Shown here piece by piece: positions 1 to 12,500 of a DNA stretch of 64,000 nucleotides. Below the pieces are notes generated by a model that saw only the letters and a program-made list of their open reading frames with translations, did no database searches and was not told where the DNA came from. Every line of letters starts with the position of its first letter. Position 1 is the stretch's first letter. The position numbers and the translations under genes were made by a program. Source of the DNA: Tilletia caries (Eukaryota; Basidiomycota; Exobasidiomycetes; Tilletiales; Tilletiaceae); assembly GCA_032718865.1 (NCBI GenBank), contig JALUTQ010000041.1, positions 1,240,001 through 1,304,000 on the forward strand. The letters run 5' to 3'.

Positions 1-143
1 CGCGTGGGATTGCACCAAGTCACTGACCACCTACACCTCCCCTCTTCAGACTCGTCCCCGGGTTGCATACCCCCCAACCTCTCACCCGCGTCGACCTGTG
101 ACAATACATAACGATGCACGGGCATGATCATGCACTGAAATGC

Positions 144-205
144 GAAAGGGTCATTGAAATGAGTTATCAGCCGAGAAAGGGTCATTGAAATGAGTTATCA
201 GCCGA
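144..205. repeat. 31-bp direct tandem duplication
   Basis: Two adjacent, identical 31-bp units (144-174 and 175-205) lie about 120 bp upstream of the first ORF. Each unit contains GGGTCATTGAAATGAG. The rest of 1-326 shows no coding signal that I can support; it could be promoter and 5' UTR for the ORF at 327. Confidence 0.8.
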
Positions 206-326
206 GAAAATTTTCACTGCTTCCTTGTTGCCTCCAGCCCATCCATCCTCTTGACCTCTTCACTCCACTGACTGATAACCTCGCCATCCAGCTCTGTGCT
301 TCCTCGCACACTATCACGCATCCATC

Positions 327-812
327 ATGTCATCATCGAACAAGGAACGAGTGAGTGTGTTACGTCTTATCAATTATGAGACTGCTGTTGCATCTCTGAC
401 CGAGGGTATCGTGAACCGTCTACAGTACGACGCTCTCCTTGCAATGGCTATGGACATGCCAGAGTCCGCCAGCAGAGAAAAGCTCATCGACTTCGTACTC
501 AAAGATGCCGAACGCCACGGAAAGACTGGGACAGCTGTTGGAGCTGCAGACGCATCAGACAATGCTTCGACGTCCCAGGAACGCGTCGAATCAACCATTG
601 GTGACCGTCAATCGTCGGGTTCGAGCCCCTCAGTTACCACATTTGCCCGTCAGTCGGCCCCAACCAGCTCTGCCTCGCCCTTTCCTGGCATCGCTACCGG
701 TTCCAGCTTCACCACTGCCGCGCACAAGTTTGCATACGCGAGCCACACAGCCAAGGTGATGACTACGCGTGGTCGGCCTCCTAAGGCTGCAGCTCCCGTG
801 AAGATCCATTAA
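327..812 (+). CDS. hypothetical protein with C-terminal AT-hook-like motif
   Basis: A single open frame of 161 codons from ATG to TAA. The first about 60 residues look structured (a helical, Leu/Met-rich stretch). The remainder is Ser/Thr/Ala-rich and disordered, ending in TTRGRPPKAAAP, an AT-hook-like R-G-R-P-P-K motif that would suggest minor-groove DNA binding. A canonical donor (GTAAGT) sits just after the stop, at about 819, so the transcript may continue into the PHD-finger gene downstream, but no splice I tried joins the two frames. It may therefore be a separate small gene or a first exon with an unseen intron. I recognise no family. Confidence 0.45.
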   Translation: MSSSNKERVSVLRLINYETAVASLTEGIVNRLQYDALLAMAMDMPESASREKLIDFVLKDAERHGKTGTAVGAADASDNASTSQERVESTIGDRQSSGSSPSVTTFARQSAPTSSASPFPGIATGSSFTTAAHKFAYASHTAKVMTTRGRPPKAAAPVKIH

Positions 813-871
813 GGCAAGGTAAGTGCGGCTGTCATGTACATCCTGATCGTGTGTCCAGTTCTAACTCTTTA

Positions 872-2198
872 ATGTTGCTTCTTATTCGTCCCATTCACAT
901 CATTTCCCTCCCTGGTGACCTTTGGAGTGCGCGAATGGCATCTAAGCCAGGGGAGAGCAACATCACTGCTTTCCTGTGGAAGCAAGGATGCGTGTTCGAA
1001 CCCAAGGATCAGATCACCATGGAATCCACGGCTGATGAGGTCATGGCCATCATCATTGCCGGCTTCCAGAAGAAGTGGGACCTCACCGTAAACGGATTCC
1101 AGTGAGTAGATTATGGTCCACTACTGCCTGTCTCAAAGACTACAGATTATAATCCACACACGCTGCATCAGGTTCTGATCCAGGCTTCGGACTTTTCATA
1201 CTTCTTTTTGTTTGAATTACACAGGTACGGCAGGGTCATTGGGAGTGATCATGAACTTTTGCCCTCAGAGACCAAGGCCAAAGATATGGACGGCAGTGCC
1301 TTGGGCAAGGAGTACAGAGAGTCTTGCTGCTACATTATGGATGATAAACGAACCATTCCACACGACATTCGGACGTACTTTTTCCCAGACTTTGCGCCCC
1401 CGCCTCCGGAAAAACTCGCTCGCGCTATCAACAACTTCTCGGAGTGCGCATACTGTCTCTTGCCGCTCCCCAGGACGTACATTATAGATCATGAAATGCA
1501 GTGCGACCGAAAGGTGAGTTTGGACCTGCCCACCAGCCCACCTCTGCACTTGGGCAGACGCTATGATAATCACACATCATCTCTTTCCCTTTTCTGTTCA
1601 GCTGAACGGCTATGATTCCATTCCGCGCAAGCTGGGGCCCAACACAACAGCATGTGGTGGACTTCCCCTTGACTATAGCGTGAGCGAATGAAACCATGAA
1701 TCAGTCAGAATCAATCCAAGCTCGTACAGTCGTACTGACACCTCACGGTTCATAACGTGGTCTTCTCTAATCTCTCAGCACGCTTTCTTCCGCTCCAATC
1801 TTGCGGGTATTCATCTCCCCGAAGACTTCCTCTCGGAAGATCCCAAAGAGGAGCGCAATACTCGCATCAAGGAGTTTGAGGATTTGAAGGCCTGGTGCCC
1901 CTGCAAGGGTATGGGCCAAGCTCTCACCAGCCAATGGATACAGTGCGCTTCGGAAGAAAAGTGTCCGGTGCGCTGGTATCACGACGAGTGCATCTTGGCC
2001 GCGGCAAGGTTCGCAAGCATCGATGATATCCCTGACGATTGGCAGTGCATGCTCTGTATCGTTGCCAAACAGATCACCGCGGCCGGCAAACGTCGAAAAG
2101 GAAAGGCGAAGGGAACGACAGCAAAGCAGTCAACGGCGAAGACTTCCAAGCGACGACGAAGGAACTCATTGGTCGACTCCATCGTCGCTGTTGACTGA
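872..2198 (+). CDS. PHD-finger protein (4 visible exons)
   Basis: Exons 872-1101, 1225-1513, 1602-1679 and 1779-2198 join in frame (GTGAGT or GTGAGC donors, CAG or TCAG acceptors, phases 2, 0, 0). The last exon encodes a PHD-type zinc finger: C-x-C near WCPCKG, then a QC...KC pair, WYHDEC and WQCMLC, giving the C4-H-C3 pattern used to read histone H3 tails. It is followed by a Lys/Arg-rich tail with nuclear-localisation character (KRRKGKAKG, KRRRR). An upstream ECAYC...C segment may bind another metal ion. The start is uncertain: the ATG at 872 is the first in frame, but an upstream exon, possibly the ORF at 327, cannot be excluded. A chromatin-associated role is inferred from the finger only. 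It lies tail to tail with the integrase gene. Confidence 0.65.
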
Positions 2199-2422
2199 GA
2201 CGGCGCAGACGGCGCAGAACGCCTTCGTCGCGATGCAAGACTATTGATGCACAATTCTATGCCATGCCTCTCGTCTCTCCGCTCTCGGTCGTGATTCGAG
2301 TATTCGACTACCTACCGCCTAAAACTCCCCACGATTCTTGCCCTTCATTCATCATAAAACGCAGACACTCTTCCACTCAAACTAGACAAACGATTCAAAA
2401 CCAGAAATGTGATGCTCATTGG

Positions 2423-4203
2423 TCATAGATGTAGATGCTGTCCGATCAGCTGAAGTAGTTGTCCGTAAGCATTGATACCAAAGTCTTCGGAAGGTGGCCA
2501 AGACGGAGGTAGCGCGGCTCGCCAGCGTTCTTGCAGTCCAATGTCCAACAGAGAAGGAGGGATAAGATGGTCGATCGCCTCAATGTGGACATACGGATCG
2601 TCATCGCGACGCTCCCTCACATGTCCAACGGTATCCACCCCGTACGAAGCAAAGTCCCGAAGACCCCGTTCCAGCACTTGTTCATCCACTTGCTCATCGT
2701 CGCGGCGGTGGTCACCGCCAAGGACTTCGAAGCCCTGATTTCGAGCGATGACAATGCCTTCCGTGCGCAGCTGAAGGGGACTGCGATTGCCCAAGCCAGG
2801 CGTCCGTATGGGGTGATGATTCCAGAGCGCCGCAAAGTGATCCAACGCGTGATTGAGCTGAGGAAGAAAAATGAAGTGAAGTGCCCACATATGGATGGGA
2901 TTGGAAACATCAAGCAAGCGCTCGGACTCGAGATGCTCAAAGACCCGCTTATACTTATCCGTCGTCAACCGTTGCAGATCTACCCACAACCGCTCAATGC
3001 GCTGATTGTGTGTCGAACTACCTTGTATGAACGACGCCCGACCCTGGCCTGGATTGAACAATCGTTGGAATGAGTTCAGCTAAAGCAAAACCAAGATAAG
3101 CGCGAGGTTCAAGATCTGTACTGACCCCTTCGTTCTTCCATCACCTCCTTCACCCCAAGATTCTCTCCGCCGAAGTCCGCACGTACTCGACTTGGCAATC
3201 CCCACATGTCCACGGCTTCGAGGAACGCTGTCCGGACAGAGGCGGCGGTATTGTCGGAGTTGGCCTTCATATAGGTGACCACTCGAGTTTTGCCGTCAAT
3301 GCAGCCATGTATAACTATGCGCCATCGAATGAGCTTGTGATGCCCATCCAGATGCCACAGGGAGTTGACAAATGGCACAAAGTACGTGCGGCGTTGCAGA
3401 GCTGTTTGCCAACGGGGTGAGACTGGGAACGGATCGAGTGTTCGAACGGCAGCCCGGATCATTGCCCTGCTCACTGAGATGCCTACCGCTGACAATGCTC
3501 CAGTCAAGCATCTCTCTCCAGCCTCGCCCGTACCCATTTCTCGAACGCGTTCAATGGACTGCGTAAGAGAGGAGAAAGGTGATGAGGAGCAAATGAGGAT
3601 TATTGGGCCACAGGCCAGCAGCGACTCACAGCACAGAGTTCGTCCAAAGTCATCTCGCTTCGTTGCTTCTGTAGTCCCGCTTCTTGTCGTCGGCGCTTGA
3701 TGGTAGAGGCTGAGCAGCCAAACAAAGCCGCAATCCGGGTGTCGCTTACGCGCAGCTCGCAAAGCTCGGCCAGTACGTCGCTGTCGATGTTCAAAACCCA
3801 TTGTCCCTTCGAGCTGAGACTCCAGACTTGCCGGGCCTGGCCAGGAATGTTTCGTTCAAGTGATTCAAGCTGTGATCTCAGCCGTAGGAGCTGCCTGACT
3901 GCTTGTGCGTACGTGTCCTCTGGCAGCAGTGTTGAGAAAGGGGCGATAAGGTCGAATCCTTCCTGGATCGTGGCAAGGTGTAGAGGGACAAGCAACGGGT
4001 CCGGGACGGGCTGATTGAGCATGAGCTCCGTAGGTCGCACGAATGCCTCGAAGTGAGCATGGAACTCTGCTATCAATGCTGTCACACTGAAGGTTGGAAG
4101 AAATTAAGGAGCCTCAGTCAGTCAGTCCCAGGTGATGCTAGCAGGACACGCACGGAAATGCTTACTTGATCTGCTGGCCGTGGTTATCGACTCCGCTGCT
4201 CAT
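2423..4203 (-). CDS. DDE integrase/transposase-like protein (rve-like core, 4 exons)
   Basis: Four exons on the minus strand, 4203-4166, 4086-3630, 3558-3126 and 3048-2423, splice without breaking frame (phases 2, 0, 1) to 517 aa. The N-terminal part is helical and includes a helix-turn-helix (DTRIAALFGCSASTIKRR) of recombinase type. The core has the three expected acidic positions of the integrase fold: D in LWHLDGHHK, D in RADFGGEN and E in HNQRIERLW, with the IRWRIVIHGCIDGK strand that follows the first D in this family. Known relatives are the integrase-core proteins scattered in mushroom and fish genomes as mobile or domesticated genes. No terminal repeats or target duplication could be found around it, so I cannot say whether it is an active transposon or a single-copy domesticated gene. 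The reading frame is intact. Confidence 0.85.
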
Positions 4204-4394
4204 GCTGCGCCCCTGGTGTGTGCTCCTTGTCAATCTGAAAAGGCGCGAAGCTTGTGGTGTCTGTAGAAGCTGGCTAAAGAGAAGAGAGTTGCTGTGTGTG
4301 GTGCTAAATGGTGGTCGTGCTTTTTGGGCGACCCTGGAAAAATGTTGGGCGACCTGAAAGGCTGACCCAAACAGCGTTCCATAGACAAGCGCGC

Positions 4395-5990
4395 ACCAGC
4401 CAACCACCATCATCTATGTAGCTGACCCCTAACTTTTGAGTGGATTGGTACACATAACTGCCTCCCCCGCCAAGTATCCTTTAACCTACCCTCATGCCTC
4501 CTAGAGCCCGCGGGAGCACCTCGCGTGCCCCCACGAACGCTTCGTCTTCGTCCACTGGTGCGCGACGGGCGGACAACGAGCCCGACGCCCCACAATCTCC
4601 ACCTCATGCGGCTGCCACGTCAGCACCCTCAAATGACGACCCTCTCAACTCGTCCACTGCGTCCTCTATTATACAGGACGCCCTCGCTATCATCAGCTCG
4701 ACGGCCAGCGACCCAGATACCGGTAAACGGTATCGACAGCCGAAGGACGCCGAGCTCCACAACGTCAAGCGAGCGCTCGAGAGACTCCAGGAGCATCTCT
4801 CTTCCTCAGCAGCTCCCGCTCCCGGCCCTTCCAGCACACCGAATGCCGCGGATGCCTCTCCGCCCATCTCCAGGTCGGATTTCGAGATACTCCTCGGCCG
4901 CTTCGGTGCGCTCGAGCGGACGGTGCTGGAAACAGCTGCTCCTTCCCCCCCGACAACCGACTCGACCCCCAACCGACGAAATCCTCCTCCCGGCACGATT
5001 GCCGCACGGTTTGCGGCAACGGTGTATGCGCACAGGCACACATCCACGCCGCGCGTGCGCTTTCGCGTCGTCCTCAATACGAGAGGGCTGCCTCCGGACC
5101 ACCCCGCGCGCAACCTCGGCGCACCACAAATCTTCAACGCTCTCAAGGACCCAATTTTTCGATCAGAGATGGTCACACCACTCTCGGTCGAGAAGTTGAG
5201 GAGCGGCGACATCGGCATCAACTTTGCCAACCAACTGGAGGTCGAGCAAGTCCTCGCATCTGAAGGCGATCGATGGCTTGCGGAAGCCTTCCCCGACCAA
5301 GAAGCACTCCCCACTCTGCGCGAACCAACGTTCGGGCTCCTTCAAACAATCGTGGTTCACGGAATACCTTTCGCCGACAAGGATGGTGAGGGCATGGCAG
5401 CTGCTCTCACCTCCACCAACAACATCAACTTCATCAACACGCGGTTTCTCGCCTCTCCAGCGAAGCGGGAGGCCCACCCAAACGGCTTCGGGTCAGTCCT
5501 CGTCCTTTGTGAAGACCCCGGTGCCAAACGCATGGCTTTGGACCGGGGTCAACTTGGATACAACAACCAGCCCCGCATCGTCTCGGAATATCGGCCCAAT
5601 CTTCGACTCCAGCAATGCGGGCACTGTCAACAGTTCGGCCACGTCGCGCGTCACTGTCGCCGATCTCCTGTCTGTCGGCTGTGCGCGGGAAAAACATCCG
5701 ACAATCAACCATCCTCCCTGCGCAGCATGCAGCAGCACCGCCTCCTCATCATGCGCCACACACAGCCTCCGCTGCTCCAACTGCGGCGAGGCGCACAAGG
5801 CAGACGACGAGCAATGCGCACATCGACGCGCATGGCGAGACGCGCTCGCCAAAAATGACGAATTGACGTCCCCTGGCAACCTTCCCTCGGACTTGTAGCT
5901 GGTACGCCGGCTACGACACATCTCCCACAATGGCGCTCAAACATGCAGCATAGAGTACGTTTGGTATTCTCATATGATCCCGCTGTGCGC
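4395..5990 (+). mobile_element. 3'-truncated Tad-like non-LTR element (ORF1 only)
   Basis: The segment begins with a leader resembling the 5' UTR of the full-length Tad-like element at 32-38 kb (both contain CTGACCCC..TAACTT followed by GTGGATTG) and carries a diverged ORF1. Reverse-transcriptase sequence is absent: after ORF1 only a short ATGCAG-initiated stretch remains before the DHX35 gene. Boundaries are approximate and I found no target-site duplication. Confidence 0.55.
4494..5898 (+). pseudogene. Tad-like ORF1 (gag-like, zinc knuckle), frameshifted
   Basis: The frame from ATG at 4494 encodes a Ser/Pro-rich N-terminus, a coiled segment and the conserved block around PLSVEKLRSGDIGINFANQ and IVVHGIPF. 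The ORF1 at 36-37 kb has the same block (SVDRLRSGDIAVNLANQ, LVVHGVPF). A CCHC knuckle follows (CGHCQQFGHVARHC). Near 5690, at GGGAAAAAC, the frame must shift by one to continue into the remaining Cys/His-rich part (HPPCAACSS...CSNCGEAH...CAHRRAW) ending at 5898, which matches the full-length copy. The protein would bind element RNA. As read it is broken by one indel in a homopolymer, which could also be a sequencing error. Confidence 0.75.
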
Positions 5991-6238
5991 AGCATCCCCA
6001 CTCCCTTCAGATCCCCCTCCCGCCTTTGGCTGCGACCTCTCCTCCAACATCGTCCTCACTCTTAACTCCTCCTCCTGTTGTATGACCTTCTCTCTTCCCT
6101 GCATAGGCCTCCACGGCCTGGGTCAGCGTATGAATCAAAAAGCGCGCACCAGCGCGCGCCGATAACCTTCACGACAGACTTCCATTTTGCAGACCTTCAA
6201 CAGCATCAGTCCGTGTCAGTGTATATACGAGATTCCAG

Positions 6239-9075
6239 ATGGCACAGTTCTGGAAGCCGGGTAATACTCGCCCTGGGTCTGTGCTGGACAGGGCTGGCGA
6301 GGATGAGCTCGACACTGGCTCTCTCGCCGCCGCTGCAGGGGCCGCACGGGCTACCGACAACGAGCTCGACTCCAACCTGCTCAACCATGGCATCCAGGCA
6401 CAGAGAGATCGACTGCCCATTGCCAAACAGCGCAATCAGATCCTCTACATGCTCGAACGATATCCCGTTCTCATAGTCATCGGACAGACTGGATGTGGAA
6501 AGACTACGCGTCAGTCCCGCTCTCTGTTGATTTCTATCACAGTCGATTAAATTGGCTGATGGATAATCTCTGTCTGTCCCTCAACAGAAATCCCCCAGTT
6601 CTTACTCGAGGCAGGCTGGGCTTCCTCCTCCTCCACCCTCGCCATCGCGTGCACTCAGCCACGCAGAATATCAGCCGTCTCCGTCGCATCTCGCGTTGCC
6701 ACCGAAGTCGGCGCCGTACTTGGCGATGAGGTCGGATACACCATCCGGTTCGAAGACCTCTCCCACCCGACGAGGACCCGTATTCGCTACATGACCGACG
6801 GCATGCTCTTCCGGGAATGCATGCGAGATCCTCTGTTGAGTCGGTATAGCGTCGTCATGATCGACGAAGCGCACGAGAGGGGCGCCTATACCGACCTTCT
6901 TCTCGGGGTACTCAAAAAGTGAGGATGATGTGATGGAACACTAACTTTTGCGATTGGTCCCCACTGAAGGCAGTCTTCTCTTCTGTGTATGCAGGATTCG
7001 AAGGAAGAGACCTACACTTCGCATCGTCATATCTTCGGCGACCGTCGACGCTCAGGCTCTGCTAGACTACTTCAACGACGAACCCGTCAAACCCATCGCC
7101 CAATCAACCGACAAGAGTGCCACAATAGCAGAGATCAGTCCGGATTCAACAGCAGCTGTCCTGACTCTCGAGGGGAGAACGTACCCCGTCGAAGTCGCAT
7201 ACCTCGAAAAGCCGGTCGACAATTATGTCCGAGCTGCAGCGGAGGCAGTATGGAACATCCATCTGAAAGTGAGTAGTCCAGACCTGAAGCGAGGAATTTT
7301 CAAAGTTTGCCTGACCTGACCTTCCCTTTTTTCTTGCCCGCTAGGAACCCCAAGGCGATGTTCTCGTCTTTCTCACAGGACGGGACGAGATCGATGCCTG
7401 CTGTCAAATCCTCGCTGATGAGGCACTGACGTGAGTGTCAAACTGTTTCCCAAACATCACACAGTTATCCGTCCGTCGCTCACCCCCCCGTTGTCCATAC
7501 CAAGTCTCTCACCCGGCTCCCCAAAATTACTGTTACTACCACTTCATGCCGGTCTCACCACAGAGGAGCAGACAATAATCTTCCAACGTACACCCAGAGG
7601 CAGTCGGAAGGTCGTAGTGGCTACGAACATCGCCGAGGCTAGCGTAACCATCGACGGGATCCGATACGTCGTAGACTGCGGCTTTGTCAAAGTACGTCCT
7701 ACTCTCCAGCTTCCTTTTCCACCTCGGTTTGTGTTTGCTCACAACAACAACAACCTCCTTCCCTGTCGATTCGTCCGCACACAGCTCAAGCTATTCGACC
7801 CAAGCACAGGCATGGACGCCCTAGCCGCCGTCCCCGCCTCCCTCGCCTCTCTCACCCAACGCGCCGGCCGCGCAGGTCGAACCTCCCCCGGCAAAACGCT
7901 CCGTCTCTTCCCCGAATCAGCCCTCTCCCACCTGCCTCTAACCACCCCTCCCGAACTCTGCCGCTCCGATCTCGCCCTGCCCTTACTGCAGCTCAAAGCC
8001 TTGGGCATCGAGAATGTCGTGAGGAATTTCGATTGGTTGCCCCCGACACCGCCGGCGGAGATGGTGAGGAGGGCGTTGGAGTTCTTGGGGGCGCTCGGGG
8101 CTGTCGATTCGTGGGGACGGTTGACGACGCCGGTAGGGGAGAGGATGGCCGAGGTTCCTTTAGAGCCCATGTTTGCGAAGGTGGTGAGTGTTCCCCTTCC
8201 CCACCCGCATGTCCTGTATGACCCCTTACTAACACATCTCGTACCGGCACCCTCATAAGCTCCTGGACTCAGCAACTTTCCGCTGCTCCTCCGAAATCCT
8301 CAGCATCGCAGCCATGACCTCAGTGCAGAACCCGTTCATCATCCCGGACGAAGGCCGTTCCGCCGCCGGTGCAGCCGGCGAACTCGAGCGCCGAAAATTC
8401 ACAGCCGAAGAAGGCGACCACCTCACCCTTCTGAACGTCTACTCGGCCTTCGTGAACCCGCGCGTGGGGAAGAGCAGTGCAAAGTGGTGTGCGCGGCACC
8501 GGTTGAATTTCAAAGCGCTCAGTCGGGCGGTGAGCATCCGGGCGCAGTTGGAGAAGTATTTGGTCCGGTGGGGTGTGGATGCGAAGGTGAGCTGTGAGGG
8601 TGATGTGGGCAGGTTGAGACGGTGCCTTGTGAGTGGGTATTTCAAGAATGCGGCTAAGATGATGCCGGATGGGTCGTATCGGAGCGTCCGAGAGAATGCG
8701 GTGCGTGTATTCTTTCCCGCTCCCCATAAGACCGATCCTTTCGGATCGTTGCGAAGTGTTAACTCTTTCATTCTTCCGCCCGCGCAGATCCTCCACGTTC
8801 ATCCCTCGTCCGTGCTATTCAACCGCATGCCTAGTACCAAATGGGTCATCTTCCACGAGGTCGTCGAGACGACGAAGCGGTTCATGCGGGACGTCACTGT
8901 CATCGAGGAGGACTGGCTTCCTGAACTTGCGTGAGTTATGCACGATGCACTGGCAGCCAGAAAAAAAAGGCAAAAAAAAAGCGGGAGACTGACCCCTCGA
9001 ATTCATGGGACGTTCCTCCCTTCCGCCTTCAGACCCCATTTCTACGTCGTCAAGGATCTCGCACGCCATTACTAA
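6239..9075 (+). CDS. DHX35: DEAH-box RNA helicase DHX35 homologue
   Basis: Nine exons (6239-6509, 6588-6918, 6995-7268, 7345-7430, 7505-7691, 7785-8183, 8260-8700, 8788-8930, 9033-9075) splice in frame to 724 aa, close to the about 700 aa of animal DHX35. Motifs in order: N-terminal AQFWKPG as in DHX35, Walker [10 protein letters not shown] at the first exon junction, DEAH box (MIDEAHERG), [20 protein letters not shown], then the winged-helix/ratchet and OB regions ([50 protein letters not shown]). DHX35 is an ATP-dependent helicase found in the spliceosome C complex in animals; nuclear action in splicing is inferred from that. The exon 5 acceptor (CCAAG) is the weakest junction. Orthology is well supported by the full-length match and the DHX35-specific N-terminus. 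Confidence 0.93.
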
Positions 9076-9558
9076 CCAGTAGGAACAAAGAAGTGAGTAC
9101 ATCTTTCAACCTCCCTGAAGATACAGTAGCAGATCGAAATTGACTTCCCCGAGGTATTCTGATTGTCTTCGGCAGGCCAAAGAGAGTGGGATCGCGAAAA
9201 GCAGTCACGCAGTCACGACTGCCAATGACCAGGAGAATCTCCCAGCGTCGACCAGACTGACTTTTTGCACGCACTAGGAAGGGAGCTTTTACTGCAAGAC
9301 CAGCAATAATGTATTCTGGAGTGTACGAACCCTACTGAAGGAGAAGAACAAGATATTCGTACATGATTGTGGTTAAGGAAGGGGTGCAGTAAGTGGGGCT
9401 GAGTAGAAGAAAGGGATAGCAGAAAGAAACGGCGGGGGCCCTAGGATGGAAATAGTGGTGAGGGGCCGAAGATAAAGAATGGGGAATTGGAGAGCCCGAC
9501 AAAACGGCATAGCGTCCATGATGCCGCCCAATCAAAATGTCCGCAAAACCTGCTCTCT

Positions 9559-12500
9559 TCAAACAACGCGCAACGACCACGTCTCAGCCTCCGGCCCACC
9601 AGGCGGCTGATGCATCCCCAAATTATGCAACGCATCCGCAGCAGAAGGGTCCTGCCCAGCCGACTGCATCAGCGACTCCAGGTCCTCAAGCGCGATGTGG
9701 CGGCCGGAGTGGTAGCCCGTGCCGTCGCTGCCCCGCACGAAGAGGAGGGGGAGGTATTGCGGGATGTGGCCGGCGGGGTCGTCGGGGTCTGCTTCGGCTT
9801 CTGCTTCGTCCGCAGTGGGCGCGGGTGCAGCAGCTCCTTCCTCGTCCCCAGCGGCGGCGGCAGCAGCAGCAGCAGCAGCAGCAGCCGCCGTCTCAACCGC
9901 ACTCCCAGCACCAGCACCAATACCGCCCGCACCCCGTCTCGCAATCTCCCTCTGCTCTTTCGTCACCTCCAAAATCAACTCCAACCCGGGCAGATCAACC
10001 GCAATCTCACTCTCCCCGCCCGTCCGGTCCGAGCGCGGTTTGGAGCGGCACACCAGTGGACCCAAGGGCCCGAGCCAGACTTCCATGGGGACGAGTGTCG
10101 GTTGGCCGACGTCGTCTTCGGGGTAGTAGTAGAAGTTTAGTGCGGTCGTTGTTAGGGTGTGCGAGCGGGCGTCGTACAGGGGCATGGAGGTGATGATGGG
10201 GAAGGGCGTGATGGGCAGCGTGCTGACCCCCTCGTGCGTAGGCTGACCGTACGCCTCGAAGAAGGAGAACTCGAATTGGGCTGTGTAAAAATTTGTGTTG
10301 TCCGACAAGTTATAAGTGAGCAAGTAATGGGGATGGGCAATGCAAAGTGCGGTTAAGGAGGAAATAGAAATTGGAGGCGCAAAAAACTCACAAATACCAA
10401 CCATCGTCCACCCGAACGAATCATCAATGTCGTCCTCATTCTTCTTCCTCCTCGTCGGCCGCCCATTCAAAATCGGCGGCGGCGGCGCATACACCAACGG
10501 CGGATCAGCCCCACCAGCAACCCCATTTAAACCCGCACCCGCACCCGCAGACCCCACCGGCATCACAGGCACAGGCCCCTCCATCGTCCCCGCCGGATTG
10601 ATCCCGTTCTCCCCCATATAATAATCCTCCGCCGGCGGATAAATCGTAGCCTCCTGCTCCCGTCCTTTAGCATGAACAGTGCCGGACCCATCATCCTTAA
10701 CGAACCGATCATAGTCCATCGCGGTGAGGTAATACCGCTCCGCGTCAAAGTCAGGATCCAGACTGGCCTGTTTCGGGTCGTACTCTTCCGATTCTGGGTT
10801 CGAGATGTCCGAGCGCGGGACGAAGCGGAGGAACGCGACTTTTTGCATTTGGCTGATCGCGCCGAAGATGTTGTGTTCGTCCGCGATCCGGCGCGAGGCA
10901 GCGGACCGGCCGAGCGGGCCTTGGGCGTACGCGGATACGCTCGCGGGAGGGGCGCTGTACCCGTGCGGTTGTAGGCCCGCAGCACTGAGCGCCTGTGCGT
11001 GCGCTTCCGCGAAGATCTGCTCGTGCGTTGGCGTTTGTGCCTGCATCGGCGCATGTCCGTGTCCGTGTCCATTATGTCCATGCTCCTCATGCGCCGCCCG
11101 TTCCATCTCCGCCGCCGAACTCTCCGCCATCGCAGCCGCGCGCTCCGCAATCTCCTGAATCGTCGCAGCCGCGTGATCCGTCGCTGGTTCACCTGCAATC
11201 CCCACCCCGGCTCCGTTGGACGAGACGGCTCCCGAGGGCGCGGACGAACTCATACCCTGGGCCGGCGCCTCTCCCTGACGCGAGCCAGAAGACTCGGCGA
11301 TCATACGTTCAATGTCCCGCCTCGCTTCCGCCCTCGCCGCAGCAATACTGCCATCCTCATCATAGTACACGTCATCATCATAATCATCGACATCGCTACG
11401 GGGGATATAAATCTTGCCGCGATCGACTTTGCAGAGCACAAGCGGGTCCGTCGAGCATCCCGTTGCGGCATCGGTGAGTATAACGACGGAGCCGTAGGTC
11501 ACGATGTCCTCGTCTTGGGCCGCATAGGACGCCTCGGGCGGACGCGCAATGAGGGAGATGCGGAACGCGCTCCAGCCGCCGTGGAGGGAGACCAAGTGCT
11601 GATGATTGTTGCCGACAGCCATGTACTTAGTCCGGACGGTTTGTGAATTGATGCGGCTGTAAAGAGCGATGAGCGAGCCCGAGACAATGTTCGAGCTCGT
11701 GTTCCGGACCTTTGCCGACTTGCGCGAGGGTTTGGAGATGATGCCCACGGGTGCAGATTCGAAGGACGCCCAGGGCTCCAAGGGCACCATTTTGGCCACT
11801 TGGTCAAAGTTGACGTTGTAGGTTCGCGGCGGGTTCGTTCCGGATGCACCGACGCCGGGTGAGCTCAGCCCAGCAGGAGCGCCGTCGTCCAGCGCGTGCT
11901 CCAGATGAAAACTAGGTCCTACGCCGAGGGGTGAGCCATAGCGCGCCGCCGCGCCCAGTGGCTCCGTCGCGTCCTTGTGCGCGGCAGCAGCGGCGGCAGC
12001 CACAGCCGCCAAATCCAAGCTGCCACCAGGGTGGACCCCATCAGTCGTCCTCCTACTGCTCTTGGCCAAGGGCCTTCCATCCTTCCCTCGGCGTGCCCTG
12101 AGCAAGTTGAGCTGGAGCCTGAAATTCTTGCTCTTTCCCGTTCCGGCAACGTGTAAGAAGCGGAAGCGGGAGTGCATGGCGGTGTCGAGGCCTGCGTGCT
12201 GTTCGCTGTAGGTGCTCTGTCCGTCCTCGGAGATGACGTTCATGCTGAGGCTGGGTAACGGGCAGGGCTGGTCTGTGCTACTACTACCACCCGTGCCTAC
12301 TCCCGATGGTGACGATGGTGATGGTAGTGGTTGTGGGTATGATGATGATGGGAGGTCGAGAAACATGTTGTTCTCGGTGTGGTAGCGGAGTGGTCCGGAG
12401 ACCTTGACGACGGGTGGTGGACAAAGGAAGCGTTTTTCGGAGCCGTACGATTTCTGAGCGACGGAGCCGTGCATGCATCGTACGGTGGTCATGACGGGAG

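Noticed and set aside
2531..3073. 180-codon plus-strand frame
   Set aside because: Antisense of integrase exon 4, which carries the catalytic Glu region and correct splice phases.
9487..10193. Two plus-strand frames of over 215 codons
   Set aside because: Antisense to the conserved 3' part of the CSL gene, with low-complexity Arg/Ser/Gln composition.
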